This document shows, in pieces, positions 26,859 through 36,074 of a stretch of DNA of 64,000 bases (position 1 is the first letter of the stretch; each line of letters starts with the position of its first letter). A model generated the notes under the pieces. That model was not told where the DNA came from and searched no databases. It saw nothing but the letters and a program-made list of their open reading frames with translations. This stretch comes from Blautia hydrogenotrophica DSM 10507 (GTDB lineage: Bacteria; Bacillota; Clostridia; Lachnospirales; Lachnospiraceae): the NCBI RefSeq assembly GCF_034356035.1, contig NZ_CP136423.1, forward strand, positions 1,612,001 through 1,676,000. The letters run 5' to 3'. The position numbers and the translations under genes were made by a program.

Positions 26859-27623
26859 ATGAAAATTGCAGTAACCGGTAAAGGTGGAGTAGGTAAGACG
26901 ACATTTGCAGCGACTTTGGCGCGACTGTACGCGGCTGAAGAAAAGCATGTGTTGGCAGCGGACGTAGATCCTGATGCAAATCTAGGCCTGGCTCTTGGAT
27001 TTGATGAGGAGACTTTAGACAGTATTGTTCCGATCTCCAGAATGAGAAAGCTGGTAGAGGAGAGAACTCAGGCAAAGCCCGACAACAGCTTTTATCTGCT
27101 GAATCCGAAGGTAGATGATATTCCGGACACTTACGGAAAGACCTGTAATGGTGTGAAACTGTTAGTGCTGGGGACTGTGGAGACTGGCGGAGCTGGCTGT
27201 GTGTGTCCCGAGCATGTGATGCTCAAGAGAATCATCAATAATTTGGTTCTGCACCGGGATGACGTGGTGATTTTGGACATGGAAGCCGGGTTAGAGCATA
27301 TGGGGCGAGGAACGACAGAGGGAATGGACCAGTTCATCGTGGTGATTGAGCCAGGAGCCAGGAGTGTTCAGACCTATAAGAATGTGAAACGCCTTGCCAG
27401 CGATTTGGGAGTGGCTCAGGTGCGCGTTGTAGCCAACAAAGTGCGCAATGCGGAGGATGAAGAGTTCATCCGGAATAAAATTCCAGCGGAAGATCTGCTG
27501 GGAATCATTCATTATAATACAGAGGTCATGGATGCGGATAGACAGGGGAAATCCCCTTATGATTTCAGTGAAACCGTAACGGATGAAATTAGAAAAATCA
27601 AAGAGAAGATAGATCGTCAGTGA
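26859..27623 (+). CDS. acsF: Second CooC/AcsF-type nickel ATPase
   Basis: A 254-residue P-loop ATPase with Walker A TGKGGVGKTT and a CxC metal site in GAGCVCPEH (near residue 112). It is only distantly similar to the first CooC in the metal loop. AcsF in Moorella matures the nickel A-cluster of acetyl-CoA synthase; lying between acsA and acsB fits either ACS- or CODH-directed nickel insertion. The division of labour between the two ATPases is inference. Confidence 0.87.
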   Translation: MKIAVTGKGGVGKTTFAATLARLYAAEEKHVLAADVDPDANLGLALGFDEETLDSIVPISRMRKLVEERTQAKPDNSFYLLNPKVDDIPDTYGKTCNGVKLLVLGTVETGGAGCVCPEHVMLKRIINNLVLHRDDVVILDMEAGLEHMGRGTTEGMDQFIVVIEPGARSVQTYKNVKRLASDLGVAQVRVVANKVRNAEDEEFIRNKIPAEDLLGIIHYNTEVMDADRQGKSPYDFSETVTDEIRKIKEKIDRQ

Positions 27624-27647
27624 TCTTATATATTAGGAGGTATGACA

Positions 27648-29777
27648 GTGCTTTTATTTGATATCGTATTTAACGGAAATGACAGCATGTATGCAGAAGC
27701 AGAACAGGCAGTCAACGAAGCCATTGCGAAGTATGGAGAAGACAAGGCAGTTGGATTCCCGGATACCGCTTATACATTGGCTTGTTACTATGCGGAGACA
27801 GGTACTAAAATCACAAATTTGAAAGAGGCGAAAGAAGCTCTTACATATATTAAGAGCATTATGACCAGAGAGAGACGTCTTCATGACGGATTTATGTCTG
27901 GTGTAGCCACTGCTTTGTCAGCAGAGCTGATTGAGGCTATGAAATATATTGATGGTGCTCAGCCATATGAGGCTCCATATCTGGGTCACATGACAGATGC
28001 CCAGATTCGTGAGTTGGGTGTGCCGCTGGTAACCGGAGATATTCCAGGAATCGCAGTTATTATCAATGCAGCTCCGACGGTAGAAGAGGCTTGTGCCCTG
28101 GTTAAGAGCTATCAGTCTCAGGGTAACTTTGTCTGCTTAGTGGGTGGAATTATTGAGCAGTTGAAAGAAGCAAACTATAAGACCGGATTTAATGTACGTG
28201 TCTTCCCGATTGGCGAGAATATTTCTTCTGTATGTCATGCAGTATCTGCTGCGTGCAGAACAGCTATGATTTTCGGTAATATTCAGCCAGGAGATAAGAA
28301 GGGACTTCAGGAGTACACCTTCAATCGTTTCCGTGCATTCGTAAATGCATTTGCTCCTTTGGATGAGAAGACGGTTGCTTGTGGTGCAGGAGCGATCTAC
28401 TACGGCTTCCCGGTTGTGACCAACGATATGGATTACACACCATCTGTGCCGAAGAGCTTGATCAAGCAGCCGAAAGTGGAAGAGTTCAATGCTACTTCTC
28501 TGGAAGCACGTGACATTAAGATCAAGATCACCAATGTGGATATCCCAGTTGCTTTCGCATCTGCATTTGAGGGTGAGATTATCCGCCGTGGTGATATGCA
28601 GGTAGAGTTTGATGGTTCCCGTGTGGACTGTGCAGAGTTGGTACATACTTGTGAGATGACAGAGATCGAAGATCACAAGATCACTGTAGTGGGACCGGAA
28701 GTAGACGACATGGAGCTTGGAAGCAAGAATTCCATTGCCTATGTGGTGAAAGTTGCAGGAAAGAATATGCAGCCGGATTTCGAGCCGGTTATCGAGCGTA
28801 AATTCCACAACTACATCAACTGCATCGAGGGTGTATACCACACCGGACAGAGAGACATGCAGAGAATCCGTATCAGCAAAGATGCTTTTGCAGCTGGATT
28901 CAAGATCAAACATATCGGAGAGGTTCTGTACAGCCAGGTTAAGAATGAATTTGACGCGGTTGTAGATAAATGTGAAGTTGTGATCTACACAGATCCGGCT
29001 GAATGTACCAGAATTCGTCATGAAGTGGCGATTCCGATCTTTAACAAACGTGATGACCGTCTTGCTACTCTGACCGATGAGTCTGTAGACGTATACTATA
29101 GCTGTATTCTGTGTCAGGCATTCTCCCCATCCCATGTGTGTGTGGTTACACCAGAGCGTCTGGGACTGTGCGGAGCAGTGTCATGGCTGGATGCAAAGGC
29201 TACCCATCAGTTAGACCCGAACGGACCTTGCCAGGAGATTACCAAAGAGCGTGTCATTGACGAGGAGCTGGGTGCATATGAGGATGTCAATGAGGCAGTA
29301 CAGAAATATTCTCAGGGAGCTTTGGAGAAGGTTACTCTGTACTCCATTATGCAGGACCCAATGACTTCTTGCGGATGCTTTGAGTGTATCTGTGGTATTG
29401 AGCCATTCTCCAACGGTGTGGTAATCGCAAACCGTGAGTATGCAGGCATGACTCCTCTGGGAATGACCTTCCCGGAGATGGCTTCTATGACTGGTGGTGG
29501 TGTTCAGACTCCAGGATTCATGGGACATGGAAAACACTTTATCGGATCTAAGAAGTTTATGAAGGCAGAGGGTGGTATTGAGCGTATTGTTTGGATGCCT
29601 AAAGAACTGAAGGAATTTGTCGCTGACAGACTGAACGCGACAGCAAAAGAGCTCTATGGAATTGATAACTTCACGGATATGATTGGCGATGAGACAGTTG
29701 CTGAAGATCCGGAGACTCTGGTAGCTTTCCTGACAGAAAAAGGACATCCAGCGCTTGGCCTGGAGCCAATGATGTAA
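27648..29777 (+). CDS. acsB: Acetyl-CoA synthase (ACS, alpha subunit), copy 1
   Basis: Joins CO, a methyl group from the corrinoid protein and CoA into acetyl-CoA. A-cluster ligands are complete: C486, C489, C498 and C508 for the [4Fe-4S] and C575-G-C577 for the distal nickel, each exactly 20 below the Moorella numbering I recall. An ATG six bases upstream is too close to AGGAGGT, so GTG 27648 is preferred (709 residues); this also aligns with copy 2, which starts MLINRIFNGND. Codon use is strongly biased. An in-tandem paralogue follows. Confidence 0.93.
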   Translation: MLLFDIVFNGNDSMYAEAEQAVNEAIAKYGEDKAVGFPDTAYTLACYYAETGTKITNLKEAKEALTYIKSIMTRERRLHDGFMSGVATALSAELIEAMKYIDGAQPYEAPYLGHMTDAQIRELGVPLVTGDIPGIAVIINAAPTVEEACALVKSYQSQGNFVCLVGGIIEQLKEANYKTGFNVRVFPIGENISSVCHAVSAACRTAMIFGNIQPGDKKGLQEYTFNRFRAFVNAFAPLDEKTVACGAGAIYYGFPVVTNDMDYTPSVPKSLIKQPKVEEFNATSLEARDIKIKITNVDIPVAFASAFEGEIIRRGDMQVEFDGSRVDCAELVHTCEMTEIEDHKITVVGPEVDDMELGSKNSIAYVVKVAGKNMQPDFEPVIERKFHNYINCIEGVYHTGQRDMQRIRISKDAFAAGFKIKHIGEVLYSQVKNEFDAVVDKCEVVIYTDPAECTRIRHEVAIPIFNKRDDRLATLTDESVDVYYSCILCQAFSPSHVCVVTPERLGLCGAVSWLDAKATHQLDPNGPCQEITKERVIDEELGAYEDVNEAVQKYSQGALEKVTLYSIMQDPMTSCGCFECICGIEPFSNGVVIANREYAGMTPLGMTFPEMASMTGGGVQTPGFMGHGKHFIGSKKFMKAEGGIERIVWMPKELKEFVADRLNATAKELYGIDNFTDMIGDETVAEDPETLVAFLTEKGHPALGLEPMM

Positions 29778-30072
29778 AAAATAGATTTGCAGAGAATGTG
29801 CAGATGATTGCTTCTGCCAATAATACTGCGGCAATTATACACCAGTTTATCCGGGGAATCTATTCCCCGGATAAAAGGTGTGTTTTTGCATACTTTAGTA
29901 TGTAGAATAGTCTGCGATGTGTAGACGTTCTGCATAGCTGAGTATATGGAAAAAGCTGTCGATGATGGATTTTTCGTATACCTAAGGTATGTAGGGCTGA
30001 TCGCGTATTTAAAGTCGCACCTTTAAGACGGCGGTTTGCCTGCATAGATTATGAAATGGGAGATGTAAAGGA
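29778..30072 (+). other. Structured 295-base spacer between the two acsB genes
   Basis: It holds no credible coding frame. Besides the strong hairpin listed separately, it contains CATACT-TT-AGTATG (29889-29902) and a GTATACCTAAGGTATG inverted repeat (about 29979-29994). It is much longer than other spacers in the operon. Confidence 0.6.
29838..29887 (+). terminator. Strong intra-operon hairpin between acsB copies
   Basis: TTTATCCGGGGAAT (29845-29858) and ATTCCCCGGATAAA (29861-29874) pair perfectly over 14 bases with a two-base loop. ACACC (29838-29842) and GGTGT (29876-29880) add a lower stem, and TTTTT ends at 29887. It should terminate or attenuate transcription before acsB copy 2, or protect the 3' end of copy 1 mRNA. 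Confidence 0.8.
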
Positions 30073-32199
30073 ATGTTAATCAACAGAATCTTCAATGGAA
30101 ATGACGTAGTTTTTGGATTAACAGAAAATGCTGTGAACGGCGCGGTGGAGCAGCATGGTGCAGACAAGGCAGTGGGATTTCCGCATACGGCTTATTGTCT
30201 GCCTTGTTATTATGCAGTTACAGGCGTGAAAATTAAAACGCTTGGAGAGCTGCAAGAAGCTCTGAAAGTTGTCAAATCTCTGATGACCAGAGAACATGAG
30301 CTGGAAGACGCATTGATGTCGGGTGTTGCAACGGCTCTGTGTGCGGAGTTTATTGAGGCATTGAAATACCTGGATGGCGCGCAGCCATATGAAGAACCCT
30401 GCTATGGCCATTTGGCGGATTCTATTATCCGTGAGATGGGTGTTCCGTTGGTAACCGGGGACATTCCGGGAGTGGCGGTAATCTTAGGAGCAGCTCCGAC
30501 AGCCCAGGAAGGTGTGGAGCTGATTAAGAGCTATCAGAAACAGGGCATTTTAGTTACTTTGGTCGGAGGAATTATAGATCAAGCCAGGGATCTTGGGTTA
30601 AAGATGGGATACAATGTTAGAATTGTGCCTTTGGGGTATGATGTGACATCTGTGATCCACGTAGTATCTGTAGCGCTGCGTGCGGCTTTAATATTCGGCA
30701 ATGTGCAGCCTGGGGATGCAGGGGCGCTGATTGAGTATACCTCGCAGAGAGTACCAGCATTTGTCAATGCTTTTAAGCCTGTTGATGATGTGATTCTGGC
30801 TGCAGGGGCAGGAGCGATCAAATTGGGATTCCCTGTGATATCCAATGAAGATGAAAATATCGTGGAAGTGCCGGGAGCGTTGATTGCGGAATCAGAGGTT
30901 TCGAGTTTTAACAAGGTATCCTTAGAAGCTAGAAATATCAAGATTAAGATTACACAGATTGATATTCCGGTGGCATTTGCTTCTGCGTTTGAAGGCGAGA
31001 TTATTCGTCGCGGAGATATGCAGGTAGAATTTGACGGCTCCCGTGTAGACTGCTGCGAGTTGGTTCAGACAAAAGAGATGGATGAGATTGAAGACCACAA
31101 AATCGAGCTCATCGGTCCAGATGTGGATGCATTTGAAGTGGGCAGCAAACATAGTCTGGCCTATGTAGTGGAAGTAGCAGGAAGAAAGATGCAGTCAGAT
31201 TTTGAATCTGTCATTGAGAGAAAATTCCACAATTATATTAATTGTATCGAAGGTGTTTATCATACCGGACAAAGAGATATGTTCCGGATTCGAATCAGTA
31301 AGGAAGCTTATGAGGCAGGATTCCGTGCAAAACATATCGGAGAGGTACTTTACGCACAGGTGATGAATGAATTTGAAGCTGTCGTGGATAAGTGCCAGGT
31401 GAAAATTTATACAGATCCGGCTGAGTGTACCCGCATTCGTCATGAGGTGGCCGTGCCCACTTTCAATAAGAGAGATGCCAGACTGGACTCTCTGACGGAT
31501 GAATCCGTGGATGTGTACTATAGCTGTATTTTGTGTCAGGCATTTTCTCCTTCTCATGTCTGCGTAGTGACACCGGAGAGACTAGGGCTGTGCGGCGCGG
31601 TATCATGGCTGGACGCGAAGGCGACGAACGAACTGGACCCCAACGGTCCATGCCAGGTTATCACGAAAGAACGTCCGATTGATGAGAATCTGGGTGCGTA
31701 TGAGGATGTCAATGAGGCAGTTCAGAAATATTCTCAAGGCGCACTAGAGAAGGTTACTTTATACTCCATTATGCAGGATCCTATGACTTCCTGCGGATGC
31801 TTTGAGTGTATCTGTGGTATTGAGCCATTTTCCAACGGTGTGGTGATTGCCAATAGAGAGTATGCGGGGATGACACCTCTGGGAATGACTTTCCCGGAAA
31901 TGGCTTCCATGACCGGTGGCGGAGTCCAGACTCCAGGTTTTATGGGACATGGAAAACATTTTATTGCCTCAAAGAAATTTATGAAAGCGGAAGGCGGTAT
32001 TGAGAGAATTGTGTGGATGCCCAAAGAGTTGAAAGAGACGGTTGCGGACCGCTTGAATAAGACAGCGAAAGAGCTCTATGGCATTGACAATTTCACCGAT
32101 ATAGTAGGGGATGAGACTGTAGCGACAGACCCAGAAACGCTCGTTGCATTTTTAACGGAACATAATCATCCCGCCTTGTCAATGGAACCTATGATGTAG
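30073..32199 (+). CDS. acsB: Acetyl-CoA synthase (ACS, alpha subunit), copy 2
   Basis: A second complete acetyl-CoA synthase of 708 residues. The A-cluster ligands are intact (C485, C488, C497, C507, C574 and C576). The C-terminal third is nearly identical to copy 1, while the N-terminal domain, which contacts CODH and forms the CO tunnel, has many substitutions. Codons differ at numerous synonymous sites and are less biased than in copy 1, so this is not a recent duplication and expression may be lower. A strong hairpin lies upstream. Function as an active isoform is inferred from ligand conservation. Confidence 0.9.
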   Translation: MLINRIFNGNDVVFGLTENAVNGAVEQHGADKAVGFPHTAYCLPCYYAVTGVKIKTLGELQEALKVVKSLMTREHELEDALMSGVATALCAEFIEALKYLDGAQPYEEPCYGHLADSIIREMGVPLVTGDIPGVAVILGAAPTAQEGVELIKSYQKQGILVTLVGGIIDQARDLGLKMGYNVRIVPLGYDVTSVIHVVSVALRAALIFGNVQPGDAGALIEYTSQRVPAFVNAFKPVDDVILAAGAGAIKLGFPVISNEDENIVEVPGALIAESEVSSFNKVSLEARNIKIKITQIDIPVAFASAFEGEIIRRGDMQVEFDGSRVDCCELVQTKEMDEIEDHKIELIGPDVDAFEVGSKHSLAYVVEVAGRKMQSDFESVIERKFHNYINCIEGVYHTGQRDMFRIRISKEAYEAGFRAKHIGEVLYAQVMNEFEAVVDKCQVKIYTDPAECTRIRHEVAVPTFNKRDARLDSLTDESVDVYYSCILCQAFSPSHVCVVTPERLGLCGAVSWLDAKATNELDPNGPCQVITKERPIDENLGAYEDVNEAVQKYSQGALEKVTLYSIMQDPMTSCGCFECICGIEPFSNGVVIANREYAGMTPLGMTFPEMASMTGGGVQTPGFMGHGKHFIASKKFMKAEGGIERIVWMPKELKETVADRLNKTAKELYGIDNFTDIVGDETVATDPETLVAFLTEHNHPALSMEPMM

Positions 32200-32276
32200 T
32201 ATAATTGTTGTAACTAGGGGTATGCTGTGTCCAGGTGTATCCCATACATAATATTTTATAAGGAGGCTAACGAGAG

Positions 32277-33218
32277 ATGCCGTTTAATCAGAAACCACAT
32301 AAGTTTAATGCAAAGATTAACACTGTTACCATCGGAAGCGGAGACAAGACAGTTACTCTGGGTGGAGAAAGTACATTTCCGTTTTATACTTTCGATGCTC
32401 CTACGGAGAACGCGCCAAAAGTAGGCGTTGAGATTTCTGATATGGGAATGGAAGGTATGTGCGATGGTATCAAAGCTTACTATGAAGGTGCCAGCACGAT
32501 GGCTGAGATTGCCAAAAAAGCAGTAGAGATGGAAGGAGCAGACTTCCTGGTTCTGTCTTTGGAAGGCGGAGATCCAAACGGAGCAGACAAGTCCATAGAT
32601 GAGCTGATCGAAGTGGTAAAAGAAGTAGCAAACGCTGTGGACGCTCCACTGGTGGTAGAAGGATGTAAGAATGTTGAGAAAGATGCTGAACTTCTTCCGA
32701 AGGTGGCAGATGTTCTTCAGGGAAGAAATGTGCTTCTGCTTTCTGAGAAAGAGGAGAACTACAAAGCGATCGGAGCGGCAGCGGGACTGGCTTATGACCA
32801 GATCGTCGGCGCTGAGTCAGCAGTAGATATCAACCTTGCAAAACAGTTGAATGTAGTTACCACACAGTTGGGTGTAAAACCAGAGAAGATCGTGATGAAC
32901 GTAGGTTCCGCGACAGCAGGATACGGATATGAGTACGTGGTATCCACCATGGACCGTATCAAAGGTGCTGCGTTGTCCCAGAACGATGCAATGCTCCAGA
33001 TGCCTATTATCACACCGGTTTCTTCAGAGACATATGGCGTAAAAGAAGCAATGGCTTCTGAAGCGGATATGCCGGAATGGGGAGCTCAGGATGACCGTGC
33101 AGTATGCATGGAAGTAATCACAGCAGCAGCAGACCTGGCAGCAGGTTCTGATGCAGTGATTCTGAGACATCCTCAGTCTGTAAAAACCATTGCAGCAATG
33201 ATCAAAGCACTTGCGTAA
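32277..33218 (+). CDS. acsD: Corrinoid/iron-sulfur protein small subunit
   Basis: The beta subunit of CoFeSP, a 313-residue TIM-barrel protein that holds the corrinoid with AcsC and carries the methyl group to ACS. Recognisable segments include PFNQKPHKFNAKI, the MEGADFLVLSLEGGDPNG stretch and MNVGSATAGYGYEY. AGGAGG precedes the ATG. It lies directly upstream of acsC. Confidence 0.95.
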   Translation: MPFNQKPHKFNAKINTVTIGSGDKTVTLGGESTFPFYTFDAPTENAPKVGVEISDMGMEGMCDGIKAYYEGASTMAEIAKKAVEMEGADFLVLSLEGGDPNGADKSIDELIEVVKEVANAVDAPLVVEGCKNVEKDAELLPKVADVLQGRNVLLLSEKEENYKAIGAAAGLAYDQIVGAESAVDINLAKQLNVVTTQLGVKPEKIVMNVGSATAGYGYEYVVSTMDRIKGAALSQNDAMLQMPIITPVSSETYGVKEAMASEADMPEWGAQDDRAVCMEVITAAADLAAGSDAVILRHPQSVKTIAAMIKALA

Positions 33219-33245
33219 TAGAGAAGATAATAGGAGGATAGAGTT

Positions 33246-34592
33246 ATGGCACTGAATGGTATTCAGATTTTTAAAATGACCCCGAAGAAAAACTGTAAGG
33301 AGTGCGGATGCCCTACTTGTATGGCTTTTTCCATGAAAGTGGCTCAGGGTGCAATGGATATTTCCGCTTGTCCGCATATGTCTCAGGATGCGTTGGATGC
33401 GCTGTCTGAGGCGACTGCTCCGCCAATGAAGACAATTAAAATCGGAGTTGGCGACAATGAGTACAGCCTGGGCGGAGAGACTGTTCTGTTCAGACATGAG
33501 AAGACTTTTGTGAGCAAGACCAGATATGCAGTTGCTCTTTGCACAGATATGGATGACGCAGCTGTGGAAGCAAAACTGGCTGAGATTCCGAAGGTTGATT
33601 ACGAGCGTATCGGCGAGAGAATGCATGTAGAACTGATCTACGTGAACTGCGGTGAAGGTGCAGATGCTGCGAAATATACTGCGTTAGTAGAGAAAGCAGC
33701 TGCATTGGGAAGAACTTTGGTTCTGGGATGTGAAGACCCTGAGATTGCCAAAGCAGCTTTGGCTGTATGCAAAGACAGCAAACCGGTGTTAAACGGTGCA
33801 AATGCTTCCAACTATGAGGCGATGAATGCAGTTGCCACTGAGGCAGGCGTTGTGTTGGGTGTTTCTGGCAAAGATTTGAATGAGCTGTATGACACAGTAG
33901 CAGCACTGGAGAAAGCTGGAAATAAGAACCTGGTATTGGATGTAACTGGAGAGAATGCTAAGGATACTTTTGCGAACGCAGTACTGGTAAGACGTGCTGC
34001 TATCCAGGATGGAGACAGAACTTTTGGTTATCCATCTATTGTAAATCTGGTTAAGATTGCTAGAGGAGATAAGTTTGCACAGGCAGCGCTGGCATCTATG
34101 TTTACTATGAAATATGGTTCTGTCATTGTGATGGAAGAGATGACCTACGCAGAGGCGCTTGCGCTGTTTGGCTTGCGTCAGAATGTATTTACCGATCCTC
34201 AGAAGCCAATGAAGGTAGAGCCTGGTATTTATCCGATCAACGGAGCAGATGAGAATTCTCTGGTTCTGACAACGGTTGACTTTGCTTTGACTTACTTCGT
34301 TGTTTCCGGTGAGCTGGAGCGTTCCGGCGTACCGTGTAACCTGACTGTCAGCGATGCAGGTGGACTGTCTGTTCTGACATCCTGGGCAGCCGGCAAGTTC
34401 TCTGGAGGCACAATAGCGAAATTTATCCAGGAAGAAGTAGAGCCTAAGGTGAAATGCAGAAAACTGGTGATTCCAGGAAAAGTGGCAGTTCTGAAGGGGG
34501 ATATCGAGGCAAAGCTTCCAGGCTGGGAAGTAATTGTTGGACCGAGAGAAGCCGTGCAGTTAGTCAAGTTTTTGAAGGATATGCAGGCTTAA
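33246..34592 (+). CDS. acsC: Corrinoid/iron-sulfur protein large subunit
   Basis: The gamma subunit of CoFeSP. The N-terminal domain carries the low-potential [4Fe-4S] cluster with Cys17, Cys20, Cys25 and Cys42 (NCKECGCPTC and SACPHM). The middle TIM barrel and the C-terminal corrinoid-binding domain (with VSDAGGLSVLTSWAAGKFSG) follow. The 448-residue length is typical. It lies between acsD and acsE. Confidence 0.96.
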   Translation: MALNGIQIFKMTPKKNCKECGCPTCMAFSMKVAQGAMDISACPHMSQDALDALSEATAPPMKTIKIGVGDNEYSLGGETVLFRHEKTFVSKTRYAVALCTDMDDAAVEAKLAEIPKVDYERIGERMHVELIYVNCGEGADAAKYTALVEKAAALGRTLVLGCEDPEIAKAALAVCKDSKPVLNGANASNYEAMNAVATEAGVVLGVSGKDLNELYDTVAALEKAGNKNLVLDVTGENAKDTFANAVLVRRAAIQDGDRTFGYPSIVNLVKIARGDKFAQAALASMFTMKYGSVIVMEEMTYAEALALFGLRQNVFTDPQKPMKVEPGIYPINGADENSLVLTTVDFALTYFVVSGELERSGVPCNLTVSDAGGLSVLTSWAAGKFSGGTIAKFIQEEVEPKVKCRKLVIPGKVAVLKGDIEAKLPGWEVIVGPREAVQLVKFLKDMQA

Positions 34593-34628
34593 TCGAATAA
34601 AAACTAAGAAATGTAAAGGAGAACGAGT

Positions 34629-35417
34629 ATGGCAAAATTTGTAGTAATTGGGGAGAGACTTTCAGCGACAGCACCTGCTGTAAATAAGGCGTTTACCGAG
34701 AGAGATCCAGAACCAATCCTCTTAAGAGCAAAACAGCAGCTTGACGCAGGTGCTACATATCTGGATGTAAATATCGGACCGGCTGAGAATGACGGAGAAG
34801 ATCTGATGAAATGGGCAGTACAGCTCCTTCAGAGCAATTTTGACAACGTTCCGCTGGCATTGGATACTGCCAATGCAGCTGCGATTGAGGCAGGTATTTC
34901 CGTATACAATCGTGATAAAGGAAAACCGATTGTTAACTCCGCGGATGCGTCAGGAAGAATTCAGTATGTGGACTTGGCGGCTGCAAATGACGCTATTGTC
35001 ATCGCTCTTTGCAACGGCGAGGGAATCGCGAAAGACAATGACGAACGTATGATGTATATGCAGACGTTGATGGAGCGCGGAATGGAGCATGGAATGGACG
35101 TGGAGAATGATATGTGGTTTGACCCGCTATTCCTGGTTACCAAGGGAATGCAGGACAAGCAGATGGAGATTCTCGAGTTCATCAAAATGATCTCTGATAT
35201 GGGCATGAAGAGTACCGGTGGTCTTTCCAATAATTCCAACGGTATGCCGAAACATATTCGTCCGATTATGGACGCTGCGATGATTGCCATGGCTATGATG
35301 CAGGGCTTGACTTCTGCAATCGTAAATCCGAACGATCTTCGTCTGATGGAGACTGTTAAGTCTTGTGATATCATCAAGAATAACAATCTGTACGCAGATT
35401 CTTATCTGGAGATCTAA
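34629..35417 (+). CDS. acsE: Methyltetrahydrofolate:corrinoid/iron-sulfur protein methyltransferase
   Basis: Transfers the methyl group from methyl-THF to cob(I)alamin of CoFeSP, linking the methyl and carbonyl branches. The 262-residue pterin-binding TIM barrel has VIGERLSATAPAV at the start, the LDVNIGP and LALDTANAAAIEAG motifs and GLSNNSNGMP near the folate site. It is the last gene before a strong terminator. Confidence 0.96.
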   Translation: MAKFVVIGERLSATAPAVNKAFTERDPEPILLRAKQQLDAGATYLDVNIGPAENDGEDLMKWAVQLLQSNFDNVPLALDTANAAAIEAGISVYNRDKGKPIVNSADASGRIQYVDLAAANDAIVIALCNGEGIAKDNDERMMYMQTLMERGMEHGMDVENDMWFDPLFLVTKGMQDKQMEILEFIKMISDMGMKSTGGLSNNSNGMPKHIRPIMDAAMIAMAMMQGLTSAIVNPNDLRLMETVKSCDIIKNNNLYADSYLEI

Positions 35418-35461
35418 TAAAATTTGTTTATCTAAAATGATTTGTGTTCAAGCGTAAGAAA

Positions 35462-35498
35462 GTCCCTTGTCTGTTTTTTTCAGGCAGGGGATTTTTTG
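35462..35498 (+). terminator. Terminator of the acsA-acsE operon
   Basis: TCCCTTGTCTG and CAGGCAGGGGA arms (with G-T pairs) and a T-run. The T-run overlaps the first bases of element copy 3. Confidence 0.85.
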
Positions 35499-35683
35499 TA
35501 ATAGGAAAGATCTTGTCATGGTGAATCGTGAAAGCTCTTTCCTATTACAAAAACGCTCCGCTAAGGATGCGCACGCCGCAATAAGGAATTTCACCGCGAG
35601 GCGGTGTTGCGGCGGCGCGCAAAGTGGGACGCGCCCCTCAAAGATTGATGGGATGGGGAGTTGAAGTGGGCTTTCCCACTTTG
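35493..35683 (+). repeat. Dispersed structured intergenic element, copy 3
   Basis: The most complete copy. The 5' hairpin has 17 perfectly paired bases (35493-35509 with 35537-35553). Inner arms are TCATG and CGTGA (one G-T pair). Then come the conserved block, the middle hairpin CACCGC-GAG-GCGGTG, and the closing stem CAAAGTGGG (35620-35628) with CCCACTTTG (35675-35683). Confidence 0.88.
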
Positions 35684-36074
35684 TGCTAAATTACAGCATT
35701 GTGAACTATTTAACATGATAATGAAAAATATAACAAAATTATTATAAAATAAATTTTGAATAGGTAATCAATAAAATTAACAAAATTTTTATGCAATTTG
35801 CCAGAAAAACTCCGTGATTTGATTGACGATTTTTTAACTTTATGATATATTTTAGATGTGGCAGTTAAGGATGAGCAGAAATCCAGAAGTAGGAAATTGA
35901 CGTTTCAATTCTAAAATGATAGGTTTTTTCGAGGAAAGATTGTATATTTTCTGTCAATTTTTTGAATTCCTGAAGATGATCTCAGAAGCGAGAAAAGGGC
36001 TATTTTGATAGCTGAAAAGGGATTTAGGTTTGAGCTCAGACTTATAGGAAAGATAGGAGAAAGGTGGTTGCCCA
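35684..36074 (+). other. AT-rich region upstream of acsV
   Basis: About 390 bases with no gene. It has runs such as AAATTAACAAAATTTTT and ends with the promoter and a leader of about 220 bases. No repeat or riboswitch was recognised. Confidence 0.6.
35823..35851 (+). promoter_or_regulatory. SigA-type promoter for acsV-DUF3786-fhs-fchA-folD
   Basis: TTGACG (35823-35828), 17-base spacer, TATATT (35846-35851). It splits the Wood-Ljungdahl cluster into two transcription units. Confidence 0.78.

Noticed and set aside
28137..29135. Long antisense frame (332 codons) inside acsB copy 1
   Set aside because: Antisense to a highly biased, certain coding gene. Long reverse frames are expected from its codon use, and no family features are visible.
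29778..30072. Cobalamin riboswitch between the acsB genes
   Set aside because: The conserved B12-box was not found, and the main feature is a terminator-like hairpin.
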